DNA of 64,000 bases, taken from positions 6,101,198-6,165,197 of the forward strand of contig BCIX01000001.1 of assembly GCA_001600095.1 (NCBI GenBank). Reading direction: 5' to 3'. A program made the position numbers and the translations under genes. The notes under the pieces were generated by a model. It searched no databases and had not been told where the DNA came from. It worked only from the letters and a program-made list of their open reading frames with translations. Positions within the stretch are counted from its first letter, which is position 1. Every line of letters starts with the position of its first letter. Below, piece by piece: positions 22,766 through 35,787 of this stretch. The stretch comes from Bullera alba (lineage: Eukaryota; Basidiomycota; Tremellomycetes; Tremellales; Bulleraceae).

Positions 22766-22934
22766 GATGAGCTCGTGTAGAGCCCAGATGGGATTTAGAG
22801 ACGGCGTAGGATCAATAACGAACGAAATGACTATGACCATGATCATGTACTGACGAATGCTGTATGAAACACACGTGCCTATCAGCACGATCACCACATC
22901 ATGCCAATAGACACATATGCATATATCATCGAGC

Positions 22935-24704
22935 TTAGACCTGATCAGACGCAGTATCGACGTCATCGACACCGCTCATGAGATCGTCGTCCACATCCTC
23001 GACGTCCATAGACTCAAGACTAAGAGTGTTTTTCAGCTTGTTGTCGTAAGCCTTCACTGCTTCTCCCAGAAGAGCGGAATTGCGGCTGATATCATCCCTG
23101 CTGAGGAATGTCGGCTTCGTGGTGGTCGCTCCTTCCCTCAAAGTGGCCTTGAAACCCATTCGGCGCAACTCCCCCGGTGTGTGCTTACTCAGCGCCTCTA
23201 GACCAGTAGAGGAGTTGCTGTACATGTGCTTAGCGACGGCGGCCCCGATCCTACCATGATACGCGGCAGCGATAACTATTTGGGTTGTCAGCGCCACTCT
23301 GTCATCAGAAGGTGAATTGAGGTAGTGATCCCCAGACCTACCTGAGAGTTGTTCACCCGAGCTGTATACGTCATCCAAGATTAGATCGATCACTCGCGCA
23401 GCTCTCTGATCCTTCTCCTCTTCCGTCTCCCTCAGATACTCTTTCTTGGCCAATCTCTTCACCCCATCCAAGGCAGATTTCTTGTGAGACTCCACCATGT
23501 GACTCTCTACTGTCGCTCTCAAAGCCTTTAGCTCATCATCGCTGAGGAACTCGATCGATCCGTATTGATTTGATCGACTCTCAGCCAGTGAGTTCCTGCA
23601 TTCCAGACACTGGAAGAAAGGATCCGCATCGCTGTTTGCCATTGAAGCCTCGAAGTCGGCGACGTGTCCGTAGATGCTCAGCAGCGCTGAGAGGTCGAGT
23701 CGCTTGTCGCAGGGGTTGACGTGGCCTTCCTCTCTCAGATCCTGTATCAAGTCAGCGATCGGTAGAAGAGTATGGGGATCAGATCAAACTTACCTCCATT
23801 ATCTTCCATCTATCGTTACCGCCGGAGGTTCCACTCCATACGTACATCCCGGTGTCTGGCGCTCGACGTTGAGGGGAGGCGTAGTAGTGACCAGATTGAG
23901 GTACCGACATCCCTTTCGCAATGTTTCCTTGTAGAGTTCTCCTCGTGCGCTCGACATCTTGGTATCCTCGCTCATTAAGACCAGTATCCTGCGGTGCGTA
24001 GACTATCTGATGCTGATCAAGGCGTCAGTCCGCAGTTCTGTCAGCACCCTGGCATTCACTCACAAAGCCTTCGGTAGACAGGTCAGGGTAATCATCTGCA
24101 TTGCTGTTATGTTTGCCTAGGGCAAGGACGTTAGCCTTCGTCGAGCAACAAGACGATACGCCACTACTGACCGTGGCCATGTCTACCGGGACAGATGATG
24201 AACGCCATCTGGTGTTTGCTCCAGTCCAGTTCGTCCGCGGCAGATTCTATTTGGGTGTGAAGATCAGTCAAGAGTGAAAGCCGGGCTGGGACAGGAGCTG
24301 AACTTACTGTGAGCAGCGTTCTTCTCATTCCAATAATCCGTCGACTGGACTTGGCTCATGTTCGCGTCCAGATCCGGGAGATGCTTGATCTCCCATCTTG
24401 GCTCGTAGTGTTTCACTTTCCTCTTGTATTCCTCCATTAAACTGCTCGGATCGGTTTTCCGTATCTCACACGATGAACATGTTGTCTTGCCTAGAGGTAG
24501 CGTTTCATTCAGCACATAAGTCGCGGCCCTAGACCTTTCCAGAGCCTTCGTTACGATGTTGCTCAATGGGTAGTCCTGCGTAGCTGCGATTGACGGCAGA
24601 GTCGATAGATCAGGCAGCCTCACTACAGCCGTCTTGTTGGCAGTGGGGGCGTAGGTAATATCGGTTCTCAATCCACCATGCGTGGGATCCAGCTGGAGAT
24701 CCAT
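22935..24704 (-). CDS. Histidine phosphatase superfamily protein (phosphoglycerate-mutase-like)
   Basis: Several exons on the minus strand assemble a histidine phosphatase fold. After an N-terminal ~135 residues comes FIICPGRHGHGKHN, with the catalytic RHG split by an intron in the next codons. Then follow DTGLNERGYQDVERT (the LTxxGxxQA equivalent), YYASPQRRAPDTGMYV (SPxxRAxxT), WKIMEDLREEGHVNPCDKR (the LRE/CDKR segment of the fungal Pmu1-like group) and VIAAAYHGRIGA (second catalytic His). An intron ending CAACCCAAATAG near 23278 removes a stretch that would otherwise be in frame. The substrate is unknown; members hydrolyse phosphomonoesters through a phosphohistidine. I used the ATG at 24704; the reading frame stays open for about 35 codons above it with no ATG, so an upstream exon is possible. 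C-terminus is acidic. Confidence 0.75.
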
Positions 24705-26030
24705 CTGCTGAGTGGACGAGTGCTGAACTGGCTGAAGACCGCGGTAGTATTGCCTCTTGTAGTCTTGATCGATCCGGTGGCGGGGCGAATGGAGTCGATG
24801 CGATGGAGAGGGGACTTATCCCGAAGACTGATCATGGGGGCGAGCCCCATCTTATAGTCCTCTCTATCTCGAGAATGTTTCGGCCGTCGAGAGTTGAGAC
24901 GGTTCGGTCCGCGAAGTCGACACACTTGAGACTCTCCGTCGTCGTACTAGCCGCTCCGTCAGAGGGTGTATTAGAGGTTTTGGAGTATATGTGACAGTTC
25001 GGACTTCTATCCCTTCGACGATCGGTCGTCCGCTTCGAGAGGCGTGTGCGCGAGAACAAAGGATGAGGGGCGAGATAGCAATTTGCCCCAACTGGACATC
25101 CTTGGATGTGGCCCTTTGCGATATCTTGCGTCACACCGTGTGGTGGACGGGGTGGAGGGGGTCAGATGTTGTGTGAGTGTGAGAGTGGGGGAGGGAGGAG
25201 TGTGATCACAAAGGAGGTGGAGAGCCAAGCGATCACAAACGGAAAATGTGCAAGTCCCGTCCGAGTCTCCGAGTGTCCTGGCGAATCGAGATGACGATGT
25301 ATATCGGCTTTGGTCTGAGTTGGAGGGAGGGAGCCCACGTTTGGACAGCAAGTCCTTTATCCTCACCCACTTCAAACCTCTCCAGATTCGCGAGCGCACT
25401 CGATCGCCTGGCTTAGCCCTTTGTGTCGGTGCTGTGGGTGCTAATGGATCTGGGTAAGCGGCGCTGAAGCAGGATTCTGTCGGAGACCATTGCAAGTGTG
25501 CACCGATATCGTGCTTCTCCTTCTCACCGATAATCTGCCGAGAAGTTTTAGCAAAGTCAAGCACCTCTTATCTCCTTCGAGCTGTTATGCGACTCCACCA
25601 GCACCATTTCGGCCGAACTGACAAGGTTAAGGTGGGGGAGTGGTCGCGTCGAAGGTCAGTCCCGAAGCGTCAGTGTAAGTACTCACACTTTGGTGAAAGA
25701 TGCATACTCAGTACAGCTTCAAGTCCAGAAGGCCAAAGCTCGGGAGAAGGCCCCAGTGGCCTGTGAGCTGTAGAGTGAGTCGTGGGGGGAACGTGCGTAG
25801 AACCCCACGAAGACGAAGAGAACAACAAGTCCGGCGTGGGAAAGTATATACAACGAAGGGGGTGGCGCATAGATGATGTCAACAAGCAGGGATGGGGTGT
25901 GTGAATGCGTACAATTGGCAAAGGTGATGAAGGAGTGCAAAGCGGGGCTATACAAATGGAACGTAAGAAGTACAAATCGTAGGTCCAGGTGATGAAAAGC
26001 GGCGCTGGTCTATGGAAGGATGAGTCGAGA
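24705..26030. other. 1.3-kb intergenic region between two minus-strand genes
   Basis: Holds the 5' region of the histidine phosphatase and the 3' end of the next gene. Open frames here (for example 25007-25564 on minus) are Ser/Thr-rich and have no splice or domain support. I see no gene. Confidence 0.4.
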
Positions 26031-28428
26031 TCACCATTGGACGAGTGTCAAGGCGCCCTTCGGTTGTGAAGGTTAGCAGATCGTCGTATACTATTTTACG
26101 GGCACTCACGTGGTGAACCATATCCATAAATCTTTTCGCCTTTGATGGCTTCTCGGCTGGCGGATGAGAACGCCTCGGCCGTGGACTGTGCAGCTCCTCC
26201 GTACTCTTCTGGCTTCGCTCCTTGGCAGCAGATTCCTTGATTCTACGCTTGGCTTCAGATCTAGACATGCCATTGAAGCGGGGCATCGGAGCTGCCTGCT
26301 TGGTGAGTTTGGAGCCGACGCCATCGGGATGGGGGGATCCATCGACCAGCTTGCGAGCTTCAGCAATGACGTTATCGAGACCCAGCTTGGCTTGCTTGAG
26401 TGAGTCCATTCCCCGTTCATGAGCCATCCTGCTCTGCTCCTCGAAATAATCCGCAATGTGTGTCGCTTGGGTTTCCACGTATTCAGATAGTATATCCAAT
26501 TGGGCCTTGACTTGGCCGAGCGATTCCGAGTCCATGGACGGTGCATGTGGCAGAGGCGGCATGTGATCTCGTAGGCGTTGACTACCAGCTTCGAGGGCGA
26601 CGCGGGATACCTTGAGTCCACGTGCGGCCCGCCTGATGATGAACTCCGTCATTGTCGAGCTCGTTTCCGCCATGGCATGTAGCAATGCGAGAAGTTCTTG
26701 ATACTCCTTGTGAAGCTCGGCCACAGTTGGTCCGTAAATACCGCCGAGAGCGTGACCCAAGTTTGAGGTGTAGAGCCTGAGCGAGGACATGTACCGCTGG
26801 AACGGATTGTAATCCATGATGAAATGACCGATGTGCGCGGACCGCCTGTATAGCATGGACGAAGAGAGATTTGAGGGATTCGGCGTGTCGAAAGAGGCGG
26901 AGGCGTTGTGAAGGCGCCGGAGAGCTTTACGCTGCCAAGAGTGCTTCAACGAATGGTCGATTATTGACAATCCCCGTGAGAAGGCGTTACCGTGCTGGAT
27001 CGTCAGGTCCGTGACAGGTGTATTGTGGTCCTTCACATCCTTCATTTTGCACTCATGGGTTACCGGTACGATCCGCCTTCTCTTCTGAGGTCTACCATCG
27101 TCATCCGTCGCGATTTGCTCTGATGAAGCAGGCTTGCTTGTCTTGATGGAGAACCCGGAAAGAGCATCTCGGATGAGCTGCAGATCGGGAACGCGCTGTG
27201 TGGCGAGCGGTGCGGCAGATGAAGAAGCAAGTGCATGAGTGGAGGTGACTGGAGAAGGCGTAACCGACAATCGCTCCCAAAACGTGGAGGTTCTGGCAGT
27301 GTTGGAGAGCAATGACGAAGCACGATCACTCAAGGTGTTTGTCGCTGCCGTCAGAGCCGATTTGCCAGGCATTGTCGAGAAGGCTGTAGGGTAGATTGAC
27401 TGGATTACCGCCAGGGATAGGACTGAGGCAAAGGCCATCCAGGACAAAGGGTTTGATCTGAACTTGGGTTAGCAGAACTACGAAATGAAATGCGACAAAA
27501 CTCACATAATCCTGCCTAGCCCGTCAATACTCCTAAGTCGTGCCAAGATGCTGGCCTTGATACTGGCTCGATGGGGCGCGAGCGCTCGAATTTCAGGGGT
27601 CTTGAGGGTTTGGGCGACTACGCTTTCTAGAGGCGTGTTCGTTGATCGTGCGGGCGAATCCTCCTTGGTCGACGTTTTCAAGCTGTCCTCGCTCGCCAGT
27701 AGGTGGTAGGGCGCCTCCTCCGTGACAGACAGGATCTCCTCGCTGAAAGAGGCCTGAACGTCCGGTGCGACGTTCCAGAGCTTGCTGCTGGCCTCTAACC
27801 AGCTTTGATCGACTCCTCGCTTTGAGCTCGACCGCCTGAGCAACTGCTGCCTGGTGAAATGGTCGGAAGCTGGGGGGAGATTGGCGATAGATCCAAGGGG
27901 GGTGACAGCTGCACTCATTGTTCCTGATGACGTGGTGAATGAGTTGGAAGGATCCGGCATGATGAATTTGACCTGTGAGGAGGAGACCGAGTCGATATCC
28001 CGATGCAAGGTGGAACGCGAGTCGCCCAAGTCGGTGAGTGTGCCTTCCGCATCTATGTAAGAGCCTCCGTTGAGACTGGTAGACACCGCCGAGAACTGAG
28101 CCGTGGAAGAGGTCGCATCCCGGGGTTCAGCGTTATCGTCCTCATCGGTGCTCTCATCCCACATGTCTCGACTGGTAGCAGTATCGCTATTCGTATCCGA
28201 TAGGACGTCGAGTATCGAATCGGGGATGGAAGACCCAATAGTAGACGCTGTTTCATTATCATCGTCCCCTACGAGAAGGAACGAGCCCTCGAGCGTCTCC
28301 TCATCGGACGAGTGGTGATCGGAGTTGGCCGGAGAGGACGAGGGTGAAGCGTGTGATCGGCTGCGCCGGGGTGGTGTCTGTAACTGAGGGATTGGCCGGT
28401 CTCGCGATGGTTTGACTATCCTCGCCAT
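26031..28428 (-). CDS. Unknown protein with one central transmembrane segment
   Basis: Exons 27506-28428, 26110-27457 and 26031-26057 give 765 residues. The first ATG is at 28428; the in-frame TTG nine bases up lies just after a 5'-UTR acceptor. Residues 1-300 are Ser/Thr/Asp-rich with few hydrophobics. A single hydrophobic stretch, WMAFASVLSLAVIQSIYPTA, lies near 310-330, just after the first intron. The second half is helical, with a likely coiled coil (DSESLGQVKAQLDILSEYVE; HIADYFEEQSRMAHERG), then a basic tail. This one-TM plus coiled-coil build is seen in organelle or nuclear-envelope tethers, but I recognise no family. A GTGAGT donor after MVHH and a GCTAACC branch site support a 9-codon last exon ending LTLVQW. 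Unspliced, the frame would continue about 50 codons to 25948. Confidence 0.66.
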
Positions 28429-28437
28429 TGTCGGCAA

Positions 28438-28515
28438 CTAGAGGTAGGAACGCGTCAGCTCGAAGAAGGAGGTGACGGTGACTTGTCAAGCTTTTTCGGC
28501 CAAGCTATCACTCAC
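28438..28515 (-). other. Probable 5'-UTR intron
   Basis: On the minus strand GTGAGTGATAG starts a 78-nt segment with GAGCTGACG near its end and CTACCTCTAG as acceptor, ten bases before the ATG at 28428. Signals are fully canonical for this genome. Confidence 0.55.
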
Positions 28516-29265
28516 ATTCGCGTGATTTGCCGCCTATCTCTGTGTGTGGGGTACGGTGCAGTCCGAGCGGCTGTACATGTATAATGCTCTGCACTGGTCA
28601 GCTCTGGTAAGGCCGGACAAGGACCTCAAAAGAACGACGACGATCAACTGCTAGCTCGAATGGGGAAATGTGGTTCGCGAAAGGAGGGACAAGACCGCCA
28701 GGCTTCGCGCAGACAGTCGTAATAGCACCTGTGTGGCGGTATGCTACCGATGTATAGGGGATGGGAGGAGCTGTACAGCTCGGTGGGACGGGGAAGACCT
28801 GGCAGATGCTGCCAGGTGGACAGGCTCTATGCCCTACGTGGAATGGGACACAGACTCACCCTTCCCGCAACAGTCGGGAGTGACCGGAATCAGGTGGCCA
28901 CGAGATTGCCAGCGGCGAGATGTCGAGTGTCAACGGGCAATCCGTATTGGGCGTTCGTCGGAGGTATGCTGCTGTGGCCTGAAGGTCTATGATTCTTGTT
29001 GACGACCCTAGGGATGATAGCGAGCAAGTGTTGAGACCGAGGATGAGTGAGCTCGAGTCGTAGACCTCTAGATACGCCCGAGACTCGCCGCCAGGAAGTG
29101 AACGGACCGGTTGGACCTAATGGCCGGTTTCAAATTTGATTCCGCTAACCGTACTTCGGCACTGATAAGGAGCACAGGGCCGCTGGCGATAGTGGCAGTG
29201 AGCCCAGGAGCTGGGCACGCCATGGAAGAGACTGCATAAGGTGGACAAGCACGTGCATAGACATC
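28516..29265. other. Intergenic region between two minus-strand genes
   Basis: About 750 bp with the promoter of the unknown one-TM gene and the 3' end of NDUFAF7. An open plus frame (28670-29002) has no domain, splice signals or good start and is not called. Confidence 0.4.
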
Positions 29266-31244
29266 TTAGAACATGACCTTTGCATTGGCGTACATTCTAT
29301 CAGCTAGGTATGCTCCGTCTTTGGTCGTGAGCTTCTTGACCATATCCTCCCCGCCGTGCTGCCTCATGAAATCAGCTTGAGAGGCGATACTAACCTGCCG
29401 TCGCTTAAACCCTCTGACCGAACGACTGAAGAAATCACTCTTCAGCCAGTCCGCCGTCGCAGTGAAACTCTCATGATCGGACGGCCGATGAGACAAGGTT
29501 TCTGTGTCTGTCAAATGGTCGACCGACAGAGGTGGCGGTATTGGTGAATTCATGATGAACGAGTAGGTGTCGCGCAAGAGCTCAAAGTCTACAAGAGTCA
29601 GTCATGTCCAAAAGCACGATGGTATACACGGTAAACAGACCTGTTGGGAAGAATATGTCGAACAAGCCCTGTTTGACCAAAAAGGTCTCGCATGGGACCA
29701 TGGCGCCGCCAATTCTGGTCTGCACGACTGGTCCGGTTCTGCCGGGCACAGCATCTGGTAGCTGGTCAAAATCGGCAACCAGGAGCCGATGTTGGGGTAG
29801 TCGTGTCCGCAAACGTTCCAGGAAGCTAATCGCCTTGGTTGGCACAAAGTCTGGTTTTGAGAGATTTGGTGCGAGGGGTAGCGCTGAATAGACTTTCCGC
29901 AAGAGCGGTGATGCCACGAACGCAGCCGGTACTGCAGGGTTGGTGTTTGAGGCTGGTGGCAGACTTCGACGGTAGGACAAAGCTCGCCTAATCAGAGGGT
30001 CCATGATTGGCTCGTAGAGAAGAGTGAAGTCCTCTTTGTCATCCACCACAACGATAGCCTGAAGAGGGTCGAGAGTCTTCAGATCATAGCGGATCATGTC
30101 GTGGGCAAAGTTATCCTAGTTAATTCCGAATCAGCGGAGCTCATTTACGACGATAATTCTGAGCTTACCAGAACTTCAAGCGCCACAACATAGCAAGGAT
30201 CTAGACCTCCTCCATCCCATTTGAAGAAATCCTGCTCTATTATCTCCACATGATCCATAACTCCCGCGGCCCTAGCCCGCTGTCGCTGCCGTCTTGCTAG
30301 CTGAGGACTGATCTCGATGATATTATACCGCGTTCGGGAATATACATCCGGGTGATTGGTCTTGATATAGGACATTGCGTCGATCATGAAGGAACCATTT
30401 CCGGCTCCCAGCTCGTATATGATCAAATCCTGGTATGGGAAATGGTTCATCTTATACGAGCTTAGTATAGCTGACACCAAGGCTTGAGCGAAGTATGGCT
30501 AGACACTCTTGAGCACCACCTTCATACCTTTCTGGAAAGCGTACTCACTTTGAATAGCTCGGTTGGCGTGTGCCATACTTGCTTTCCAAGAGCATCTGTC
30601 TGTTCACCAGTGTATTCCGCAGCATATCTAGCGGCGATTGTCTCCTGGAACTCAACCTGATCGGCGAAAGATGTGAAGTCATAACCGTTGTCCGGAGGCG
30701 AGAAGATGGTGGCGTTCTTTGAGAAGTATCCGTAGTGCGGCTGTTTGACAGTAAGCATCCCATCCCGTACTCGTATCGGGAATAGCGCTTACGTTGTATA
30801 GACTATCGTCTATGAAGTCTCTAACCAGCATTTTGACCTTTGTTGGAGGCTCTTTGCTATTCCGCAGATCATCCGCCGTCACTCGCTTGTAGGTGAGATG
30901 CTGATAGAAGGTTCAGCGTTCTCTCTCAGCGATACAATGCAGAGACAGACTATTGCGCTACGCACTTCAGGGTTGGGATCTTCGGTGAAGATTAAAGATG
31001 TGTTGAAGTTGAATCTGATATCGTCTCTAACGTTGTTGGATGCTCTGCCCTTGCCTTTCCCTCTAGCTTGTGTCTTGCCATCATCCTTGGCGAGTACCGA
31101 GTGAGATGTCGAGAATGAGCGATGACAGTCGCCACCTGCGAGCAACTCTTTGCTCGGGAAGACAGCTCGTCGTGATGAGACGCCGGATAGATGCGAGCTC
31201 TGGAGCACCCTACAAGCAGCATTTCGCGAGCTCGAGGCGGCCAT
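29266..31244 (-). CDS. NDUFAF7: Mitochondrial protein arginine methyltransferase NDUFAF7-like (MidA/DUF185)
   Basis: Multi-exon gene from the ATG at 31244 to the stop at 29266, about 570 residues. The N-terminus (MAASSSRNAACRVLQSSHLS, then many Arg/Ser and no acids) fits a mitochondrial presequence. The core holds KVKMLVRDFIDDSLYN-PHYGY, then FQETIAARY, KQVWHTPTELFKPYFAQALV, IIYELGAGNGSFMIDAM (SAM motif I), YNIIEISPQLARRQ and YVVALEVLDNFAHDMI. These are the order and motifs of the MidA/DUF185 family. In animals and slime moulds NDUFAF7 dimethylates an arginine of NDUFS2 in the matrix during early complex I assembly; that role here is by homology. The tail (FMRQHGGEDMVKKLTTKDGA, then Tyr/Met-rich) is also typical. 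Its partner complex is represented in the window by NDUFB7. Confidence 0.82.
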
Positions 31245-31618
31245 GCTTTCGAGATTTGTCTATCTGACTGTCGGGTCGGACGATGGTAGACTGCACCGAG
31301 CTTAGCTGCTCGAGCCCTCGACGCAACCTCGACGTCTTTGACAAAGTCGGTGCAGAGTCGACAGAGTCGAAGGTCATGCAGTCCCGGGCACCGTGTTGGC
31401 ACCGTGCGTAATCTGTGTCAGCTTGAATCCCGACGGAAGTTTGGACTCGCGATCGCCTTTTTGATTCCGTCGCCACCTAATTGACCTTTGATTTCACCGA
31501 ATCCAATGTTTGCGACGCGTCTGCTTTCACAATCCTTGATTTCCTGCTCACTACCCCCACCTCATCGCTTTAGCAGGATCACCGACATTCGCAACGGGCC
31601 TGTGGCGCACTGGAAAAC
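31245..31618. promoter_or_regulatory. Divergent promoter region NDUFAF7 / RecQ
   Basis: About 370 bp between divergent start codons. No distinct element recognised. It must serve both the mitochondrial methyltransferase and the helicase gene. Confidence 0.4.
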
Positions 31619-34600
31619 ATGGCGTTGCCGCAGAACAACCTGTTAGACATGTTCGCCAAAGTCAACAGTCTGCAGGCCGCAAAGGAGAAGATCGTAGCAG
31701 TGAGTGCTCATCTACCCTGACCTTACACCAATGCGATCACCGATCAGGCTCAGGACTTCATCGCTGACTCAGTGTCGTAGCCCAAGTTCAAGTCTTCGAG
31801 ACCGCTCCAGTCGACGGCTCCCTCGTCATCCTCGATGTCTCGCCGCAACGAAAACGCAACAACGCGACCGGTGACTCCTCAGACGATAATGCGCGGCAAG
31901 CCTTCTTCGTCGCGATCTGCTCCTGCCGCTTCACTGGTTCCAGACTCTGACGATGGAGAAATCATCGCCATTCCCCCACCCACAAGTGTCAAAAGGGCGC
32001 CTCTGCGTACGCCTGTCACGTCGACGCCAGTCGCCAGCACACCAGCGTCAGCCTTTGCGACTGTAAGTAAATTATGACGCGCCATCACTGTGAAGTCGCT
32101 CATACAGCTCTGCTGATGCATGTACACAGTACACAACCCAAAGATTGCAGGGAATGATCATAAAGAATATGACGGAGTTGCTGCAACTGAATTCGCTGCA
32201 TTTCCAATTAGCGACCTCGCCAAACAACACGGACGAGGATCCAGACATGGTTAAAGCGAAGATGTGGGTATCCGCTGCCAATGCGCAAGGCTCTGAGCTG
32301 ATATGTCAACCTAGTGCTCTGTTGACTAAGCGGGTCCAGGAGCTACAAGGGATCGTGGAACAGCGTTCCTCGGAATCGCACCAGACTCCGGCCCCAACAG
32401 TCAGCACCGCCCCTCCATCGTCACACCGGCATCATGCCAAGGAGGTGCTCTATCCCACTCCGGACACTCCCGAAGATGCTGGACCTTCGCGCCACTCTGA
32501 TCGCACGGCTTCCTCGTGGAATGTCGAACGGCCTAAAGGCCTCTCCAGCGACGAGGCTCATGGCTCGCCTGCTTCCCGTCGACTACTGGTGCATGCTGAA
32601 TCGGATTCAGATACAGAGAATGTGCCCTTGGCCCTGCGTTCGAGCCTACGCAAACGACGCGAGCCAGTCCCGCAAAGTCAACATTCTCGCAATATCGAAG
32701 ACAAGGCGGAATTGATACCACCATCTTCTCCTCCTCCACACGGACCAGCGACCTCTCCGGCCCCGCCTGCCTTGCGTCCAGTCGGGAGAGTACAGACTGC
32801 AAAGACACACTTTGACGAGTTCGCCGACATTCCGCCTGAAGAGCTATTTTCCTCTCCCCCCGCTTCGCCCGTTGCGCGTGCACCTCTTCCACGAGTCTCT
32901 GGATCGGCACCTCGCTCCGTCGCTCAGCGTGTGATTCGATCTCCATCACCACCTCCCAAGAAGTCGGTGGCTGTCAAAGCCAAACCAGTGGAGCTCGAGA
33001 AACGGTATCCGTGGAGCGACGAGGTGGAGAACAAATTGAAATCGTATTTCAAGCTCCCGAAGTTTAGACAAAATCAAAAGGAGACGATCAACGAGACAAT
33101 GGCTGGCAAAGATGGTAAGTTGTGTCTGTATAGTCGGGGGGAGGCTGACACCCACTTTCAGTCTTTGTGCTCATGCCTACTGGAGGAGGCAAAAGTTTGA
33201 CATGTACGTCGAAAGTGACTTGGAAGACCGCATTGGTAGCTGATACTGATTGTCACCTCAGATCAACTACCAGCGATTTGTAATTCTGGTGCCACCAAAG
33301 GGGTGACATTTGTCATCTCACCCCTCATATCCCTTATCACCGACCAAACGTCGCATCTCATCAAACTCAACATCCCGACGATCGCATACACCGGCGAGAT
33401 GACTGCGGCAGACAAGAATATGGCGCACGAGCAATTGAATCGCGATACACCTTACACCAAAGTCGTCTACGTAACACCAGAGATGATGGTCATGGGAGGT
33501 GTCATCAAGACGATTCTACAATCGTTGCTACAGCGGAAGATGCTAGCTCGGTTCGTGGTCGACGAAGCCCATTGCGTTAGTCACTGGGGTCACGACTTTC
33601 GCGCCGACTACCTCAAGCTCGGGGACTTGCGTCGCAATTACCCAGGAGTCCCCATCATGGCACTTACAGCAACAGCCCAAGACAAGGTCCAGGATGATAT
33701 TGTCCGATCTCTGGGCATCACGGGTTGCGCCGTCTTTAGGCAATCGTTCAACCGACCAAATTTGCATTACGAAGTCAGGTTAAAGAAGCAGAACCCGATG
33801 GCCGATATGGTAGCTTTCATCAATCGACAAGGCCAGGGAACGAGCGGTATCGTCTATTGCTCATCGCGGGTCAAATGTGAGGAGACAGCCAAAACTTTGA
33901 CGGAGAAATACGGACTGCGCGCCCGACACTATCACGCCGGTATGTCAAAGGGCGACAAGCGACAGGTTCAAGAAAGCTGGCAAGAGCACGAATTCGAGAT
34001 CGTTGTGGCCACCATTGCCTTTGGCATGGGAATCGACAAATCCGACGTTCGATACGTTATTCACCACACTTTACCCAGGTCGCTCGAGGGCTACTACCAG
34101 GAGACCGGGCGAGCGGGCCGAGATGGACAACAAGCGTATTGCCTTCTGTACTACAGATTTTCCGATGGTGAATCGATCAAAGGCCAGATCCAATCCAACA
34201 GGGAGCTCAACAACGAGCAGAAGGAACGTCAAACGGATGCCATCAATGAAGTCTTGAAGTATTGCGGCAATACGACAGATTGTCGTCGAGTACAGGTCCT
34301 TTCGTTCTTCAGTGAGGTATTCGACCCAGCCGATTGTCACCAGAGCTGCGACACATGCCTCAACTCCGAACCCGGTAGCTTCAAAGCCGAAGATGTCTCT
34401 GAAGACGCCAAAGCTGCAATAAGGCTGGTCCAAGACTTCCGTGATCAGGACATCACAATCGTCAACGCCGTCGCCTGCTTTATGGGCTGGAGAAATACCG
34501 CTAAATCAGGCAAGAATATTGAGGGCAATGCTTATCATGGCGTTGGCAAGCATTGGAAAAAGGACGAAGCCATGCGACTGTTCGAGAATCTCGTGCTGGC

Positions 34601-35787
34601 AGGCGGACTCGAAACCTACGTAAAGGGGGGTACAGCAGGATGGTCTAACACGTACCTCACGGTCAGTGCCTTTCATCCATGTGTCAATCGTGAAGGAAAA
34701 ACTAAACTGCTGTAAAATAGCTCGGCAAGCTGGCAAGGCAGTACCTCAATGGCTCTAAAACGGTAGAGATGAAGTTCAAGGTGAAAGCGGACAAACCGGC
34801 CGCTGCGAAGCCAGCTAGCAAGAAGGCCCAAACGCCAAAGGGCAAAGCAGCTACAGACCAGACTTCGATTGGATCATATGCGCAACCCACCAGCAACCCA
34901 ATCGTCCGGAAGCGATCCCGCCTTCAGATCGAGGCTGAGGAGGCAGAATTCGACGATTCGGCTTGGGGCGACGAGGGAGGCTCGGCTATTGGTTCCAGCG
35001 AGCCCGATGTGCCGGGCGACATGGACGATCCTATCAACGATGGAGATACAGAAGTCGATGAAGAAGAGGAAGTGCAAGTGATGTCGAAGAGGCAAAAAAC
35101 CGTCATCAAGGCCCTGAAGAAGGCGGCAACAAAGGCAACCAGGAAAGCGGCATCGACCATAAGGGACGATACTGAAGGCCCTGCAAACAAGTGCTTCGAG
35201 CAGCTCAAGGCATTGAGGGGGAAGGTGAGCCAGCTTGGAGCTAGTTATCATAAAGCTAACTCGATGTAGTATGGCTCGGGCAAGTCAGCTCCGGTGCTGG
35301 ACGATGAGACATTGCAAATGATCGCTTTGACTATGCCTACGAGTAAGGCATCATCAGTACCGAGTCGCTTGTGCTAGCTGACTGAGCTTCAGACATGAAT
35401 GCCTTGAGACAGGTGGAGGGTATGAACGAAGCACTTCAAGATGTGAGTCTATTCTGCTGCTTTCGATGCAACAGAGCTGATAACCGGTAGGCGTACGGAA
35501 CAAAGATATTGGGTATCTGCGTCAAGAACAAGCCAGCCACAACCACCCCTGCTGTCAGGCAGTGAGTTTGAGCGACGTGGACAACGGTCGGGCAGTCACT
35601 GACTTCCCGTTGCAGATCCGCGCAAACCACGACCTCTGTCTCTTCGATGACACAGTCCTTCGCTCATAAACCTGCAACAAGCACCGCAGGTCCCAGCAGG
35701 CCTTCCACTGCACTGGCCGGTCGTGGGCTGGCAGCGAGGGGTTCACTTGTGTTGGCCAGAAGCGGAGCAAAGAGACCTGGCTTTTAA
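31619..35787 (+). CDS. RecQ-family DNA helicase, BLM/Sgs1 type with RQC and HRDC-like regions
   Basis: The start ATG at 31619 opens a short exon (MALPQNNLLDMFAKV); the gene ends TAA at 35787, about 1,200 residues. The first ~480 residues are Ser/Pro-rich and disordered, as in Sgs1/BLM. The helicase core has LPKFRQNQKETINETMAG (motif 0), PTGGGKSLTYQLPA (Walker A, split by introns near 33115 and 33203), VVDEAHCVSHWGHDFRADY (DEAH plus aromatic loop), MALTATA, IVYCSSRVKCEETA, IAFGMGIDKSDVRYVIHH and YQETGRAGRDG. The zinc site follows (C in CGNTTDC, then DPADCHQSCDTC), then a winged-helix RQC (GNAYHGVGKHW). Near the end, MPTNMNALRQVEGMNEALQD resembles an HRDC domain. Expected role: unwinding and dissolving recombination intermediates with Top3/Rmi1. 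Symbol left empty because SGS1 orthology was not tested. Confidence 0.87.

Noticed and set aside
25007..25564. 185-codon minus-strand open frame
   Set aside because: Ser/Thr/Pro-rich composition, no splice sites linking it to the histidine phosphatase, and no recognisable domain.
25719..25955. Hydrophobic minus-strand frame as a further exon of the one-TM protein
   Set aside because: It would require skipping a well-formed 52-nt intron and its short last exon, and the composition looks like 3' UTR.
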